From Candidatus Mediterraneibacter gallistercoris (GTDB lineage: Bacteria > Bacillota_A > Clostridia > Lachnospirales > Lachnospiraceae), in contig DWWI01000030.1 in the NCBI GenBank assembly GCA_019119745.1, forward strand, positions 1 through 44,524: a stretch of DNA of 44,524 bases. Reading direction: 5' to 3'. Each line of letters opens with the position of its first letter. Position 1 is the stretch's first letter. A program made the position numbers and the translations under genes. This document shows, piece by piece, positions 16,961 to 26,044 of this stretch. The notes beneath the pieces are model-generated. The model saw only the letters and a list, made by a program, of their open reading frames with translations, searched no databases and was not told where the DNA came from.

Positions 16961-18413
16961 GTAATTTCTCGATTCCTTTGCGGATTCTGCGAAGGGATTC
17001 CTCTTTTCCGAATACTTCCATCAGCTCCGTAGCGCCGCCCGGCGTACTCTGTTTTCCGGAAACAGCCGTGCGCAGAGGCCACATCACATATCCGATCTTA
17101 TATCCTTTCTCACCTGCAAAGCCTTTGAGCATCTCAAACAGCGCGTCATTGCTGTAATCCTCCTGAGCTTCCAGAAGCGGCAGCACCTCTTCAAGAAGAG
17201 CCAGTCCCTTCTCGGGATCCGTCTTCATCTTCTTGTGTCTGTAAAGTTCACAGTCGTAATCCGGAAGTTCCTCGATAAAATCTATCTGGTCGTTGATATC
17301 CGGGAAAATCTCAATTCTCGTCTTAACAAGTGCCGCTATCTTTTTAAGATCATAATCCTTTGTGACTGTCTTTCTGATATACGGCTCAGCCATACTGTAG
17401 AATTTATCGAAGTCCATTGCCTTTAAATATTCCCCGTTCATCCACTTGAGCTTCGTCGTATCGAACACTGCCGGAGACTTGCTCATATGGCGGTAGTCAA
17501 ATTCTTCCACCAGTTCTTCAAGCGAGAAGATCTCACGGTTATCGGACGGGCACCATCCCAGAAGAGCCACGTAGTTTACGACCGCTTCAGAGACAAATCC
17601 CTGGTCGATGAGATCTTCATAAGAAGAATGACCGCTGCGTTTGCTCAGTTTTTTATGGTTCTCATCCGTAATCAGCGGACAGTGTACATACACAGGAACT
17701 TCCCACCCGAACGCTTCATAGAGGCGATTGTACTTCGGAGCTGACGCCAGATACTCATTGCCCCTTACCACATGAGTGATTTCCATTAAATGGTCGTCTA
17801 CCACATTTGCGAAATTATAGGTCGGAAAACCGTCGGATTTGATAAGAATCATATCATCGAGTTCCGCGTTCGGAACCGTGATATCGCCGTATATTTCATC
17901 ATGGAACGTAGTCTCCCCTTCGTTGGGCACATTCAGGCGGATAACCCACGGCTTTCCTGCCGCCAGATTAGCTTCTACCTCCTCACGGCTCAATCCGAGG
18001 CAGTGCTTGTCATATACAACGATATCCGTGCCGTCCTCAGATACAGACGTTTTCAGCGACTCGAGGCGCTCTTTATCGCAAAAGCAGTAATATGCGTCCC
18101 CCTGCTCCACAAGCTGCTTCGCATACTTCAGATAAAGTCCTGAAGCCTGTCTCTCGCTCTGGATGTACGGTCCGTATCCCCCATCTTTGTCCGGTCCTTC
18201 ATCGTGGATCAATCCTGTTTTTGCAAGTGTTCTGTATATAATATCCGTAGCGCCTTCGACATAGCGCTCCTGATCCGTGTCTTCCACACGAAGGATAAAG
18301 TCTCCTCCTTCATGTTTTGCGATCAGATACGCGTAAAGTGCTGTCCTTAAGTTTCCCACATGCATCCTGCCTGTCGGGCTGGGTGCAAATCTTGTTCTTA
18401 CTCGGTTGCTCAT
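16950..18413 (-). CDS. gltX: Glutamyl-tRNA synthetase
   Basis: A 487-residue class I aminoacyl-tRNA synthetase that charges tRNA-Glu. The HIGH motif appears as [18 protein letters not shown] near the N-terminus, [15 protein letters not shown] follows, and the KMSKS motif is KLSKRSG near residue 257. The C-terminal helical anticodon-binding domain is present and the length fits. The start at 18413 follows GGAGAG. It sits 15 bases after the sirtuin-like gene and overlaps the helicase gene, so the three form one unit. No T-box leader was seen. Whether it also charges tRNA-Gln (non-discriminating form) cannot be judged here. Confidence 0.97.
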   Translation of the reverse strand: MSNRVRTRFAPSPTGRMHVGNLRTALYAYLIAKHEGGDFILRVEDTDQERYVEGATDIIYRTLAKTGLIHDEGPDKDGGYGPYIQSERQASGLYLKYAKQLVEQGDAYYCFCDKERLESLKTSVSEDGTDIVVYDKHCLGLSREEVEANLAAGKPWVIRLNVPNEGETTFHDEIYGDITVPNAELDDMILIKSDGFPTYNFANVVDDHLMEITHVVRGNEYLASAPKYNRLYEAFGWEVPVYVHCPLITDENHKKLSKRSGHSSYEDLIDQGFVSEAVVNYVALLGWCPSDNREIFSLEELVEEFDYRHMSKSPAVFDTTKLKWMNGEYLKAMDFDKFYSMAEPYIRKTVTKDYDLKKIAALVKTRIEIFPDINDQIDFIEELPDYDCELYRHKKMKTDPEKGLALLEEVLPLLEAQEDYSNDALFEMLKGFAGEKGYKIGYVMWPLRTAVSGKQSTPGGATELMEVFGKEESLRRIRKGIEKLHEI

Positions 18414-18428
18414 TTTTTCTCTCCAATT

Positions 18429-19181
18429 TCAGTGTTTATTTTGCTTTTCATATTCAGATACCATGCCGGCAAGGAATTCGTCGCTTCTTCCGTAGATGAT
18501 AATATCTGCTCTCTGGTCTGAATAATGCTCGGTATCTGTGACCAGGATCAGATTAGGTCCGCTGTAATACTGCAGGAGCTGACTGCACAACGGAGTCGTC
18601 AGATTGGCTCCGAGTACAAGCAGCACATCCGCCTTTTCTACCTCCTCAGCCGTCCTCGTCATGACCGCGTTATTGATCATCTCCCCGAACAGACACACCT
18701 GCGGCCTTATGGCCGTCATGCACTTCTCGCAGAGCGGAACTCCTTTCGCTTCTTTCATATATTCGACGGAGTATTTTCTCCCGCAGGTGGGGCACACATT
18801 CTCATAAACAGTACCTTTCATATTCAGGACATTCCTGCATCCCGCCCTGTCCTCAAGTCCTGCAATACGGCGCGTGATGATCGAATCGATCAGTCCGTAA
18901 TCCTGCAGGGTCTTAAGGGCATAAAAGCCCTTTCCGGGCGGAATTTCCGTTGCCTTCAGGATGAATTCTTTATAAAAACGGAAAAACAGCTCTTTTCTTG
19001 CCGAATAAAATGCGCTGTTGAATATTTCTTCAAAAGAATATCCGTATTTTTCTTCAATTTCATAGGATTCTTTCCCGTCGCGCAAAAGCGGATACCCGCT
19101 CTCAGCCATCAGACCGGCCCCGCTTAAAACTACAGTATAGCTACTGTCTTTCAAGATCTGAAGCATATTTTTCTCTCTCAT
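18429..19181 (-). CDS. Sirtuin-fold protein with altered catalytic site
   Basis: A 250-residue protein with a Sir2-like Rossmann fold and zinc module. It keeps LSGAGLMAESG (20-29), the four zinc Cys (130, 133, 151, 154), IRPQVCLFGEMI (159-169) and VLGANLT (189-195). The residues that bind NAD and catalyse deacylation are changed. The usual T-Q-N-I-D reads TRRIA (103-107), and the catalytic His before Gly (as in ELHGN) is Lys122 in NMKGT. The usual P-D-F-R reads PLLR. It probably cannot deacylate proteins in the classic way, though it may still bind a nucleotide. The ATG at 19181 follows AAAGGAGGG. It leads the operon with gltX and the helicase; promoter at 19244-19272. Confidence 0.88.
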   Translation of the reverse strand: MREKNMLQILKDSSYTVVLSGAGLMAESGYPLLRDGKESYEIEEKYGYSFEEIFNSAFYSARKELFFRFYKEFILKATEIPPGKGFYALKTLQDYGLIDSIITRRIAGLEDRAGCRNVLNMKGTVYENVCPTCGRKYSVEYMKEAKGVPLCEKCMTAIRPQVCLFGEMINNAVMTRTAEEVEKADVLLVLGANLTTPLCSQLLQYYSGPNLILVTDTEHYSDQRADIIIYGRSDEFLAGMVSEYEKQNKH

Positions 19182-19243
19182 AAAGCTCCCTCCTTTCTGC
19201 TGCCATCTACACCAGCAGATCATGTTTCTGTAATATACCAGAT

Positions 19244-19272
19244 ATTATAAAACAATTCGGAGGATTCTTCAA
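19244..19272 (-). promoter_or_regulatory. Sigma-A promoter of the sirtuin-like/gltX/helicase operon
   Basis: Minus strand TTGAAG, 17-bp spacer, TATAAT, beginning five bases after the stop codon of the leucine-rich-repeat gene. Confidence 0.75.
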
Positions 19273-19277
19273 CAATA

Positions 19278-20285
19278 CTACGGCGTTTCCCTCGTGAGCA
19301 GGCTGATATTTTCCGGAATGCCGGAAACATCCCCGAGACTGCATGCCGTCGCGTCAAGCGTATCTATCTGAGCGCTGTCAAATGCTCCGGCCGCAAATCT
19401 TACCACATGAGAGGGGACTTTATAATTACCGGTCCGTCCGGCAGGGAACGCAAGAAGGCATGTTCCGTTTTCAGAAAACAGAACACCTTCTTCTGTGTAG
19501 TAATCGCCGGCTGTCTCCATTTCAAACCATTCCATATTCGTAAGCCCGGTAAAAGCGCCCTCTTCAATGTATGTAATATTGGCAGGGATAAAGACCTCCC
19601 GCACTGCGGGAAATCCGCCGCTGAATGTTCCTGCCGCGATCCCCGTACATCCCGTATCCGGCAGTTCCATATATCCGTCACTTATAACCAGCCCGGGATC
19701 TGAAATTCCATAGATAATACCGGAATCAGTGACAAAAAATCCGTCTATAGTGCCCGTAATGGTCTCAGACGTCTCATCGGCAGGCGGAACCGGAACTGCC
19801 GGTTCCTCTGCCACGACATTCTCCGGTTCTTCCGGTGTAATGGCCGCCGGTTCCTCCGGTATGATATCTGCCGGTACTTCAGATGCGATATCAGCCGGCT
19901 TATCCGGTATAGCAGCCATAGATTCCACCGGTGCCTCAGTGGCATTGTTTTGAATATCCGTTATGACAGCCGCAGGTTCTGCTGCTGTCGTATCATCCGA
20001 CGCTGCAGGGACCGGCGGCTTAAGAGCCGTTTGCTCTGCAGTCAGCATCATCGGATCAAAGACTTCTGAGATTATCGCGTCAAATCCGGCATCATCTCCT
20101 GTCTCTGCCATATCCGTCTCAGCCGGAGCTATATCGGATGATATACTTTTTCCGGCCGGCGGATTGTTATAATCCGTATTTGCCGCCATCGCACATAATA
20201 TCAGTAACACGAGAAATACTTTCACAATCCTTGACAGTACACCTTCTGAAAACCGCTCTTCACAAAATTTCTCACATAATTCCAT
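19278..20285 (-). CDS. Surface BspA-like leucine-rich-repeat protein
   Basis: A 335-residue protein anchored by one N-terminal membrane segment (about 17-35). A long linker (about 36-195) is rich in Pro, Ala, Glu and Asp with loose repeats such as EEPAAITPEEPE. The C-terminal 140 residues match BspA-type leucine-rich repeats (LRR_5): GIAAGTFSGGFPAVREVFIP, YIEEGAFTGLTNMEWF and RFAAGAFDSAQIDTLDA. Such proteins are displayed outside the cell and often bind host or other proteins; that role is inferred. The ATG at 20285 follows GGAAAGGGAG; an in-frame stretch before it is unlikely to be coding. It appears to be a single-gene unit downstream of the purF-purB terminator. Confidence 0.82.
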   Translation of the reverse strand: MELCEKFCEERFSEGVLSRIVKVFLVLLILCAMAANTDYNNPPAGKSISSDIAPAETDMAETGDDAGFDAIISEVFDPMMLTAEQTALKPPVPAASDDTTAAEPAAVITDIQNNATEAPVESMAAIPDKPADIASEVPADIIPEEPAAITPEEPENVVAEEPAVPVPPADETSETITGTIDGFFVTDSGIIYGISDPGLVISDGYMELPDTGCTGIAAGTFSGGFPAVREVFIPANITYIEEGAFTGLTNMEWFEMETAGDYYTEEGVLFSENGTCLLAFPAGRTGNYKVPSHVVRFAAGAFDSAQIDTLDATACSLGDVSGIPENISLLTRETP

Positions 20286-20358
20286 TTTTTCTCCCTTTCC
20301 TTTCTTCACCACACAGTCACGGAAAAATTTCCCATTACAATCTACAGGAAATAAAATA

Positions 20359-20400
20359 CCAGAGAAAAAGGAATGTCGCAATCTTTAGCAACATTCCTTT
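20359..20400 (-). terminator. Terminator of purF-purB
   Basis: A 10-bp perfect stem AAAGGAATGT/ACATTCCTTT (20367-20376 and 20391-20400) with a 14-base loop; on the minus strand it runs into TTTTTCTC. Confidence 0.85.
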
Positions 20401-20439
20401 GCGGTTTTCCCTATAATATCCTGCCGGGGAATCTCGGGA

Positions 20440-21873
20440 TTACACGTTGATCTCCGCCGTCATCCCAAGCACGTCCTTATTCTCTTCAAGGAGCGGATTG
20501 ATCACATTTTTAAGATATGCTTCAACCTGTTCTTTTGCCCGCCCTACATATTTGGACGGATCCATTGTCTTCTGCAGATCCTCAAGGCTTAAATTGAAAG
20601 CCGGATCCGCTGCAATCAGTTCAAGCAGATTATTATCCAGTCCTTTTTCTTTCACATTTTTTCCGGCTTCCATAGAAAGCTCACGGATCTTCTCGTGCAG
20701 CTCCTGTCTGTCTCCGCCTGCCTTTACAGCATCCATCATAATATTCTCTGTCGCCATAAACGGCAGTTCGGACATCAGATGTTTTTCAATCACTTTCGGA
20801 TATACTACAAGACCGTCCACTACATTCAGGCACAGATCCAGGATGCCGTCGATGGCGAGAAATCCCTCCGGAACACTTAAACGCTTATTTGCAGAATCGT
20901 CCAGTGTACGCTCAAACCACTGCGTCGCGGATGTAATTGCCGGATTCAGTGCGTCGATCATCACATAACGTGACAGGGACGCAATACGTTCGCTCCTCAT
21001 CGGGTTTCTCTTATATGCCATGGCAGAAGAGCCGATCTGTGTCTTCTCAAACGGTTCCTCGATTTCCTTCAAATGCTGCAGGAGACGGATATCATTTGAA
21101 AACTTGTGTGCGCTTGCCGCGATTCCCGCAAGCACATTCAGTACTCTTGTATCCACTTTTCTGGAATATGTCTGCCCCGATACCGGATAGCATGCTTTAA
21201 AGCCCATCTTCTCCGCGATCATCGGATCGATCTTATCTATCGTCTCCTGATCTCCGTCGAACAGCTCGAGGAAACTTGCCTGGGTTCCCGTCGTACCTTT
21301 AGAGCCGAGCAGTTTCAGGCTTCCCAGCACATAGTCCAGATCTTCCAGATCCATCTCAAATTCCTGCATCCACAGCGTCGCACGTTTTCCCACTGTCGTC
21401 GGCTGGGCCGGCTGGAAATGCGTGAAAGCAAGTGTCGGCTGGCTTTTCTGGGCATCCGCGAATTTTGCAAGCTCCGCGATTACATTGACCAGTTTCTTCC
21501 TCACCAGTTTCAGTGCTTCTGACATGATAATAATATCTGTATTATCGCCCACATAACAGGATGTTGCTCCGAGATGAATGATTCCTTTTGCCTTCGGGCA
21601 CTGCACGCCGTATGCATAGACGTGGGACATCACGTCATGGCGCACAACTTTTTCTCTCTCTTTCGCCACATCATAGTTAATATCATCTGCGTGGCTTTTC
21701 AGTTCTTCAATCTGCTCGTCTGTAATATTGAGTCCCAGTTCTTTCTCTGTCTCAGCCAATGCGATCCAGAGTCTTCTCCATGTGCGGAACTTTTTGTCCG
21801 GTGAAAAAATGTACTGCATCTCCTTGCTTGCGTAGCGCTCAGAAAGCGGGCTTACATAACGGTCATTTGACAT
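20440..21873 (-). CDS. purB: Adenylosuccinate lyase
   Basis: A 477-residue fumarase/aspartase-superfamily lyase acting twice in purine synthesis: it releases fumarate from SAICAR and from adenylosuccinate. The superfamily signature GSSAMAYKRNPMRSERI is present, as are the active-site regions TSCYVGDNTD and AFTHFQPAQPTTVGKRA. The C-terminal adenylosuccinate lyase domain is complete. The ATG at 21873 follows AAGGAG and begins MSNDRYVSPLSERYAS. It follows purF by 52 bases in a two-gene purine operon closed by the terminator at 20359-20400. Confidence 0.97.
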   Translation of the reverse strand: MSNDRYVSPLSERYASKEMQYIFSPDKKFRTWRRLWIALAETEKELGLNITDEQIEELKSHADDINYDVAKEREKVVRHDVMSHVYAYGVQCPKAKGIIHLGATSCYVGDNTDIIIMSEALKLVRKKLVNVIAELAKFADAQKSQPTLAFTHFQPAQPTTVGKRATLWMQEFEMDLEDLDYVLGSLKLLGSKGTTGTQASFLELFDGDQETIDKIDPMIAEKMGFKACYPVSGQTYSRKVDTRVLNVLAGIAASAHKFSNDIRLLQHLKEIEEPFEKTQIGSSAMAYKRNPMRSERIASLSRYVMIDALNPAITSATQWFERTLDDSANKRLSVPEGFLAIDGILDLCLNVVDGLVVYPKVIEKHLMSELPFMATENIMMDAVKAGGDRQELHEKIRELSMEAGKNVKEKGLDNNLLELIAADPAFNLSLEDLQKTMDPSKYVGRAKEQVEAYLKNVINPLLEENKDVLGMTAEINV

Positions 21874-21925
21874 AATTCTGATCTCCTTTTTATATTTTTT
21901 ATTATAAATACACGGACTGGCCGTA

Positions 21926-23353
21926 TCATTCAAATGCGTGGCTGATATCCTCTCCCGGAACTTCCATGGGATAATTTCCCGTAAAACATGCGTCACAATA
22001 CTTCAAATCCCCAACCATGTCCTTCAGTTTTCCTATCTCCATGTACCCCAGCGAATCCGCGCCGATCATCTCCCGGATCTGCTCCGTTGTATGAGAATGC
22101 GCGATAAGCTGATCATCAGAAGGGACGTCCGTACCGAAATAACATGGGTGAAGGAACGGCGGTGAACTGATTCTTACATGCACCTCGGTCGCTCCTGCGC
22201 TTTTCAGCATCTTAATGATGTTGGCACAGGTTGTGCCTCTCACTATAGAATCGTCAACCATAATGATTCGTTTTCCTCTGACGACTTCCGGAATCACATT
22301 CAGTTTGATCTTCACACTGGACTCACGATCGCTCTGTTTGGGCTTGATAAACGTCCTGCCCACATAACTGTTCTTGTGGAAAGCCATTCCGTAAGGAATT
22401 CCCGAATGTTCGGAATAGCCTTTTGCAGCCACCAGTCCCGAATCCGGAACACCTACCACAAGATCTGCCTCCACCGGATAGGATTCTGCCAGAGCCTTTC
22501 CCGCCAGTATCCTGGAATGATATACGTCAACACCGTCGATCCTGCTGTCCGTTCGCGCGAAGTAAATATATTCAAAAATACACCGTGCGCGTTTTTCTTC
22601 CGGAACTGCCATGCTCATGTCTGAAGCAATTCCTTTCTGGGTGATCGTAACAATCTCTCCCGGCTGCACGTCCCGCACAAACTCTGCATCCACCGCTGTG
22701 ATCGCACAGCTCTCGGACGCGAGAAAATACGTGTTATCACGTTTTCCGATACACAGAGGTTTCAGTCCGAACGGATCTCTTGCCCCGATCATCTTCCGCG
22801 GGCTGTTGACGACAAGAGCGTAAGCTCCCTTTATCTTTTTCATTGCTTTTTTTACCGCCTCTTCAGCCGTACTGGCATTCAGTCTCTCCCTGGCGATATG
22901 ATATGCAATTACTTCCGAATCAATGGTTGTCTGGAAGATCGCTCCTGTATATTCCAGTTCTTTCCTCAGCTCGATCGCATTGACAAGATTCCCGTTGTGA
23001 GCAATCGCCAGCGTTCCCTTCACATAGTTGATCACAAGCGGCTGGGCATTTTCCACCCTTGTGCCTCCCGCCGTAGAATACCGGACATGTCCCACTCCAA
23101 GATTTCCCTTTAATTCCTGAAGGGTTTCTTCGTTAAACACATCATTCACATGTCCGAGACCTTTTCTTGAAAGTACTTTTCTCTGGCCGTTTGTATCTGT
23201 CACCGCGATTCCACAGCTCTCCTGGCCTCTGTGCTGCAATGCAAACAATCCGTAATAAATCGACGGCGCCACATCATGCCCGTCCATATCATAAGCTCCA
23301 AAGACTCCGCACTCTTCGCCGAGCCCTGTAGATACCCTGCTAAATTCTGTCAT
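21926..23353 (-). CDS. purF: Amidophosphoribosyltransferase
   Basis: PurF makes phosphoribosylamine from PRPP and glutamine, the first committed step of purine synthesis. The 475 residues begin with a 14-residue propeptide; cleavage would expose Cys15 in EECGVFGAYD as the N-terminal nucleophile of the glutaminase domain. The PRPP loop is IIMVDDSIVRGTT. Four Cys typical of the Bacillus-type [4Fe-4S] enzyme are present (RCIFEYIYFAR, HPCYFGTD, and the pair in CDACFTGNYP). The start at 23353 follows AAGGAG. It has a clear promoter overlapped by an inverted repeat (23434-23478). Confidence 0.97.
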   Translation of the reverse strand: MTEFSRVSTGLGEECGVFGAYDMDGHDVAPSIYYGLFALQHRGQESCGIAVTDTNGQRKVLSRKGLGHVNDVFNEETLQELKGNLGVGHVRYSTAGGTRVENAQPLVINYVKGTLAIAHNGNLVNAIELRKELEYTGAIFQTTIDSEVIAYHIARERLNASTAEEAVKKAMKKIKGAYALVVNSPRKMIGARDPFGLKPLCIGKRDNTYFLASESCAITAVDAEFVRDVQPGEIVTITQKGIASDMSMAVPEEKRARCIFEYIYFARTDSRIDGVDVYHSRILAGKALAESYPVEADLVVGVPDSGLVAAKGYSEHSGIPYGMAFHKNSYVGRTFIKPKQSDRESSVKIKLNVIPEVVRGKRIIMVDDSIVRGTTCANIIKMLKSAGATEVHVRISSPPFLHPCYFGTDVPSDDQLIAHSHTTEQIREMIGADSLGYMEIGKLKDMVGDLKYCDACFTGNYPMEVPGEDISHAFE

Positions 23354-23433
23354 TTGTATCCTGCTCCTTACTGGTCTGTTCAGGTAATCTGTTTCATACT
23401 GATCAGCTTATAAAACGCCAATCTGCAAATTCG

Positions 23434-23462
23434 ATTATAATATAAGGCAGGTGGAAAATCAA
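23434..23462 (-). promoter_or_regulatory. Sigma-A promoter of purF-purB
   Basis: Minus strand TTGATT, 17-bp spacer, TATAAT, about 70 bases before purF. An inverted repeat (23444-23451 and 23471-23478) straddles the -35 box. Confidence 0.75.
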
Positions 23463-23478
23463 CATTCCCCCCTGCCTT
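23444..23478. repeat. Inverted repeat overlapping the purF promoter
   Basis: Arms AAGGCAGG and CCTGCCTT (8 bp, perfect) are separated by 19 bases. One arm lies in the promoter spacer and the other upstream of -35. There is no T-run after the hairpin in the minus direction, so an operator fits better than a terminator; this is inference. Confidence 0.6.
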
Positions 23479-23579
23479 GGATCAGTCCGGCTCATTATTT
23501 TATCGCAAGATCTTTTATAAGTATCTCTAATAATTGATGCCTGATTTATCAATTTTGCCTATAATTTATCAACCGTTTT

Positions 23580-24365
23580 TCAGCCTTTTGTATAACGTGA
23601 CAAAAATTGCCGCGTACGTTCCTCCCTCGGGTTTCCGAAGACTTCTTCCGGTGTCCCGTGTTCCAGAATACAACCGTCATCCATGAAGATCACCTGGCTT
23701 GAGACGTCACGCGCAAATGCCATCTCATGAGTAACAATGATCATCGTAGTCTCCTGATCCGCCAGTCCCTGAATTACTTTAAGCACTTCGCCTGTCAGCT
23801 CGGGATCCAGCGCGGATGTAGGCTCATCAAAACAGAGAATATCCGGTTTCAGCGCAAGCGCTCTTGCGATCGCAACTCGCTGGCACTGGCCGCCCGAAAG
23901 CTGATGCGGATAATTGGTCATCCTGTCGGAAAGTCCCATCTGATCCAGAAGAGCTTTTGCCTCCTGTTCGATCTGTTCATGAATCTCCCTTTTTCTCGCC
24001 TTATAGTCCGGTTTTTCCTTCTCAAGAAGCTCTTTCGCCAGCATCACGTTCTGAAGAGCCGTATACTGTGGGAAAAGATTAAAAGACTGAAATACAAGTC
24101 CGAAGTGAAGACGTTTTCTCCGAATCTCACTTTCCTGGCGTGTCTGAGGATTCGCAGCGTCAAACAGCGTCTCCCCGTTCACACGGATTACTCCGCCGTC
24201 CGGCTGCTCCAGAAAATTCAGGCAGCGCAGCAGCGTCGTCTTTCCACTACCGGATGAACCGATCATAGAGAGTACTTTTCCCTTTTCCAGTGAAAAGCTG
24301 ATATCCTTTAATACTTCCGTATTTCCAAAACTTTTGCTTATATGCTGTACTTCCAATATTGCCAT
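23580..24365 (-). CDS. Polar amino acid ABC transporter, ATP-binding protein
   Basis: A 261-residue ABC ATPase of the GlnQ/HisP class that powers amino acid import at the inner face of the membrane. It shows Walker A GSSGSGKTT, Q-loop VFQSFNLFPQYTALQNV, the signature LSGGQCQRVAIARAL, Walker B ILCFDEPTSALDP and the switch His in IIVTHEM. Compared with compact GlnQ proteins it has a small insertion of about 15 residues between Q-loop and signature (KEKPDYKARKREIHEQI). It begins 12 bases after the permease gene and is the last gene of the three-gene operon. The substrate is not evident from the ATPase. Confidence 0.95.
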   Translation of the reverse strand: MAILEVQHISKSFGNTEVLKDISFSLEKGKVLSMIGSSGSGKTTLLRCLNFLEQPDGGVIRVNGETLFDAANPQTRQESEIRRKRLHFGLVFQSFNLFPQYTALQNVMLAKELLEKEKPDYKARKREIHEQIEQEAKALLDQMGLSDRMTNYPHQLSGGQCQRVAIARALALKPDILCFDEPTSALDPELTGEVLKVIQGLADQETTMIIVTHEMAFARDVSSQVIFMDDGCILEHGTPEEVFGNPREERTRQFLSRYTKG

Positions 24366-24377
24366 AGTTCGCGCCTC

Positions 24378-25061
24378 CTATCTGAAATATTCCAGTTTTC
24401 TCTCAAGACGTCCCAGAAGGACCGTCAGAATGCCATTAAAGATCAGATAGTAAACTGCCGTGAAAAACAGCGGCCAGATCACGCCGGCAATCCCCATATT
24501 GCCTTTCATAAACGACTGGCCTGCCCAGATAACTTCCTGAAGCGCAATAATACGGGAAAGTGAAGTATCCTTTACCAGCGTAATAATCTCATTGGACATA
24601 GGAGGCACGATTCTCTTGATCATCTGAAGCAGCTTGACCTTAAAGAAAATCTGTCTTTTTGTCATGCCGAGCACAAGCCCTGCCTCTTCCTGACCTTTTG
24701 GCACGCCCTGAATTCCCCCTCTGTAGATTTCCGAGAAATAACATGAGTAGTTAAAGATAAATGCGACAGAAGCCGCCATAAACCTTCCGCTCTCACCGCC
24801 GCCCCATATATTATTGCCTCCTACCAGACCTGGCATAAAATATATAATCAAAAGCTGGATCATCAGAGGGGTTCCTCTGATGATCCACACAATGATCTTC
24901 GTAAAGTAACTCAACGGTTTAAAATGGGACATAGATCCGAAGGAAATAATAAGTCCCAGGGGGATTGCTCCGAGAAGCGTCACAAAAAACAGCTTCAGCG
25001 TCTGCAGGAATCCTCCGTTTAAAGCCTCAACAACAATAGGAAACTGTTCTGAAAATGTCAT
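24378..25061 (-). CDS. Polar amino acid ABC transporter, permease
   Basis: A 227-residue membrane protein of the His/Glu/Gln/Arg permease family with about five membrane helices. The family motif IIRGTPLMIQLLIIYF is present, as is the cytoplasmic EAA loop (EEAGLVLGMTKRQIFFKVKLL) that docks on the ATPase, and TLVKDTSLSRIIAL near the end. As there is only one permease gene it probably acts as a homodimer. It lies between the binding-protein gene (30 bases upstream) and the ATPase gene. Confidence 0.95.
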   Translation of the reverse strand: MTFSEQFPIVVEALNGGFLQTLKLFFVTLLGAIPLGLIISFGSMSHFKPLSYFTKIIVWIIRGTPLMIQLLIIYFMPGLVGGNNIWGGGESGRFMAASVAFIFNYSCYFSEIYRGGIQGVPKGQEEAGLVLGMTKRQIFFKVKLLQMIKRIVPPMSNEIITLVKDTSLSRIIALQEVIWAGQSFMKGNMGIAGVIWPLFFTAVYYLIFNGILTVLLGRLERKLEYFR

Positions 25062-25091
25062 AAAATTACTCCGTCCGTACTATAGTCTTCT

Positions 25092-25898
25092 TTACTGCTC
25101 GATCAGCGCAGCCTGCACTCCGTATGTCTCTGCCAGCTCCTGAATGCTTCCGTCCTCATAGCAGGATGTAAAGAAGTTATTCAGTTCGTCTGTCAGGTCA
25201 GAGCCCTGTCTGAAACCTACGCCGTATTCTTCATTGTTTAAGTGAACCGTATATGTAAGATCCGCGTAGTTTGTTCCGTCTCCGATCATGGCTGCTGCCA
25301 TAAGCAGATCGATCACGGCTGCGTCAGAAGTTCCGGCCGCAACCTCCATAAGCGCATCAGACTGTGCAGTTACCGGTGTGACATTCAGGTCTCTGGCTTC
25401 AAGTTCCTCTTCTCCGGCACTTCCCGCCTCTGCAGCAAAGTTCAGGTCTTTAAGGCTTTCCTCATCCTGATACTGGTCTGCCACTTCTTTCGGCACAACC
25501 ACAACCTGAGCATTATTAAGGTATGCATCTGTACAGTCCATGGAACTGGTCACCTCCGGAGTCAGAGTCATGCCGTTCCACACACAGTCGATCGTCTTTC
25601 CTTCCAGTTCCATGATCTTGTTATCCCAGTCAATCTCCACGAACTCAGCCTCAACTCCAAGGCTCTCCGCAAATTTCTTGGCAAGATCCGCATCAAAGCC
25701 GATCCACTCCCCATTTTCATCTTTGTAATCCATAGGCTCAAAATTGGTAATACCTACAACAAGGGTCCCTTTATCCTGCACATATGCCTTATCGCTCTCA
25801 CTTTCACCGCTTTTGTCGCTATTTCCGGATCCGCAGCCTGCCAGAAGGGAAACTGCCATACCCGCGCAAAGTAATACACTCAATACTCTTTTTTTCAT
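25092..25898 (-). CDS. Polar amino acid ABC transporter, binding lipoprotein
   Basis: A 268-residue extracellular solute-binding lipoprotein (SBP family 3). The signal peptide ends in lipobox LLAGC. The mature part opens with VQDKGTLVVGITNFEPMDY and GEWIGFDADLAKKFAESLG, then contains the central DWDNKIMELEGKTIDCVWNG and a typical ligand-domain YGVGFRQGSDL. It should capture a polar or charged amino acid or cystine for the adjacent permease; the exact ligand cannot be read. The ATG at 25898 follows GGAGG. The gene heads the operon, and its promoter carries two inverted repeats that suggest repression. Confidence 0.94.
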   Translation of the reverse strand: MKKRVLSVLLCAGMAVSLLAGCGSGNSDKSGESESDKAYVQDKGTLVVGITNFEPMDYKDENGEWIGFDADLAKKFAESLGVEAEFVEIDWDNKIMELEGKTIDCVWNGMTLTPEVTSSMDCTDAYLNNAQVVVVPKEVADQYQDEESLKDLNFAAEAGSAGEEELEARDLNVTPVTAQSDALMEVAAGTSDAAVIDLLMAAAMIGDGTNYADLTYTVHLNNEEYGVGFRQGSDLTDELNNFFTSCYEDGSIQELAETYGVQAALIEQ

Positions 25899-25985
25899 AA
25901 TTACCTCCATCACCCACCGGCTATCACCGGTTTTGCTTTTTTTCTCTACCAATGAGTCACTGTACCATGGTAAAGTTACCGTTGT

Positions 25986-26014
25986 ATTCTATCATAATGA
26001 TATCCCCCTGTCAA
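25986..26014 (-). promoter_or_regulatory. Strong sigma-A promoter of the amino acid ABC operon
   Basis: Minus strand TTGACA, 17-bp spacer, TAGAAT. A hairpin covers the -35 region, and the palindrome GGTAAAGTTACC (25969-25980) lies at the expected transcription start. Confidence 0.8.
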
Positions 26015-26036
26015 ATGATACTTTGTCAGGGGGATA
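26003..26036. repeat. 14-bp inverted repeat over the ABC promoter -35 box
   Basis: Left arm ATCCCCCTGTCAAA-like at 26002-26015 and right arm TTTGTCAGGGGGAT at 26022-26035 pair at all but one position across a 6-base loop. It may end transcription of the upstream TPR gene, serve as an operator, or both; no T-run follows on the minus strand. Confidence 0.6.
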
Positions 26037-26044
26037 CTTCCGGC

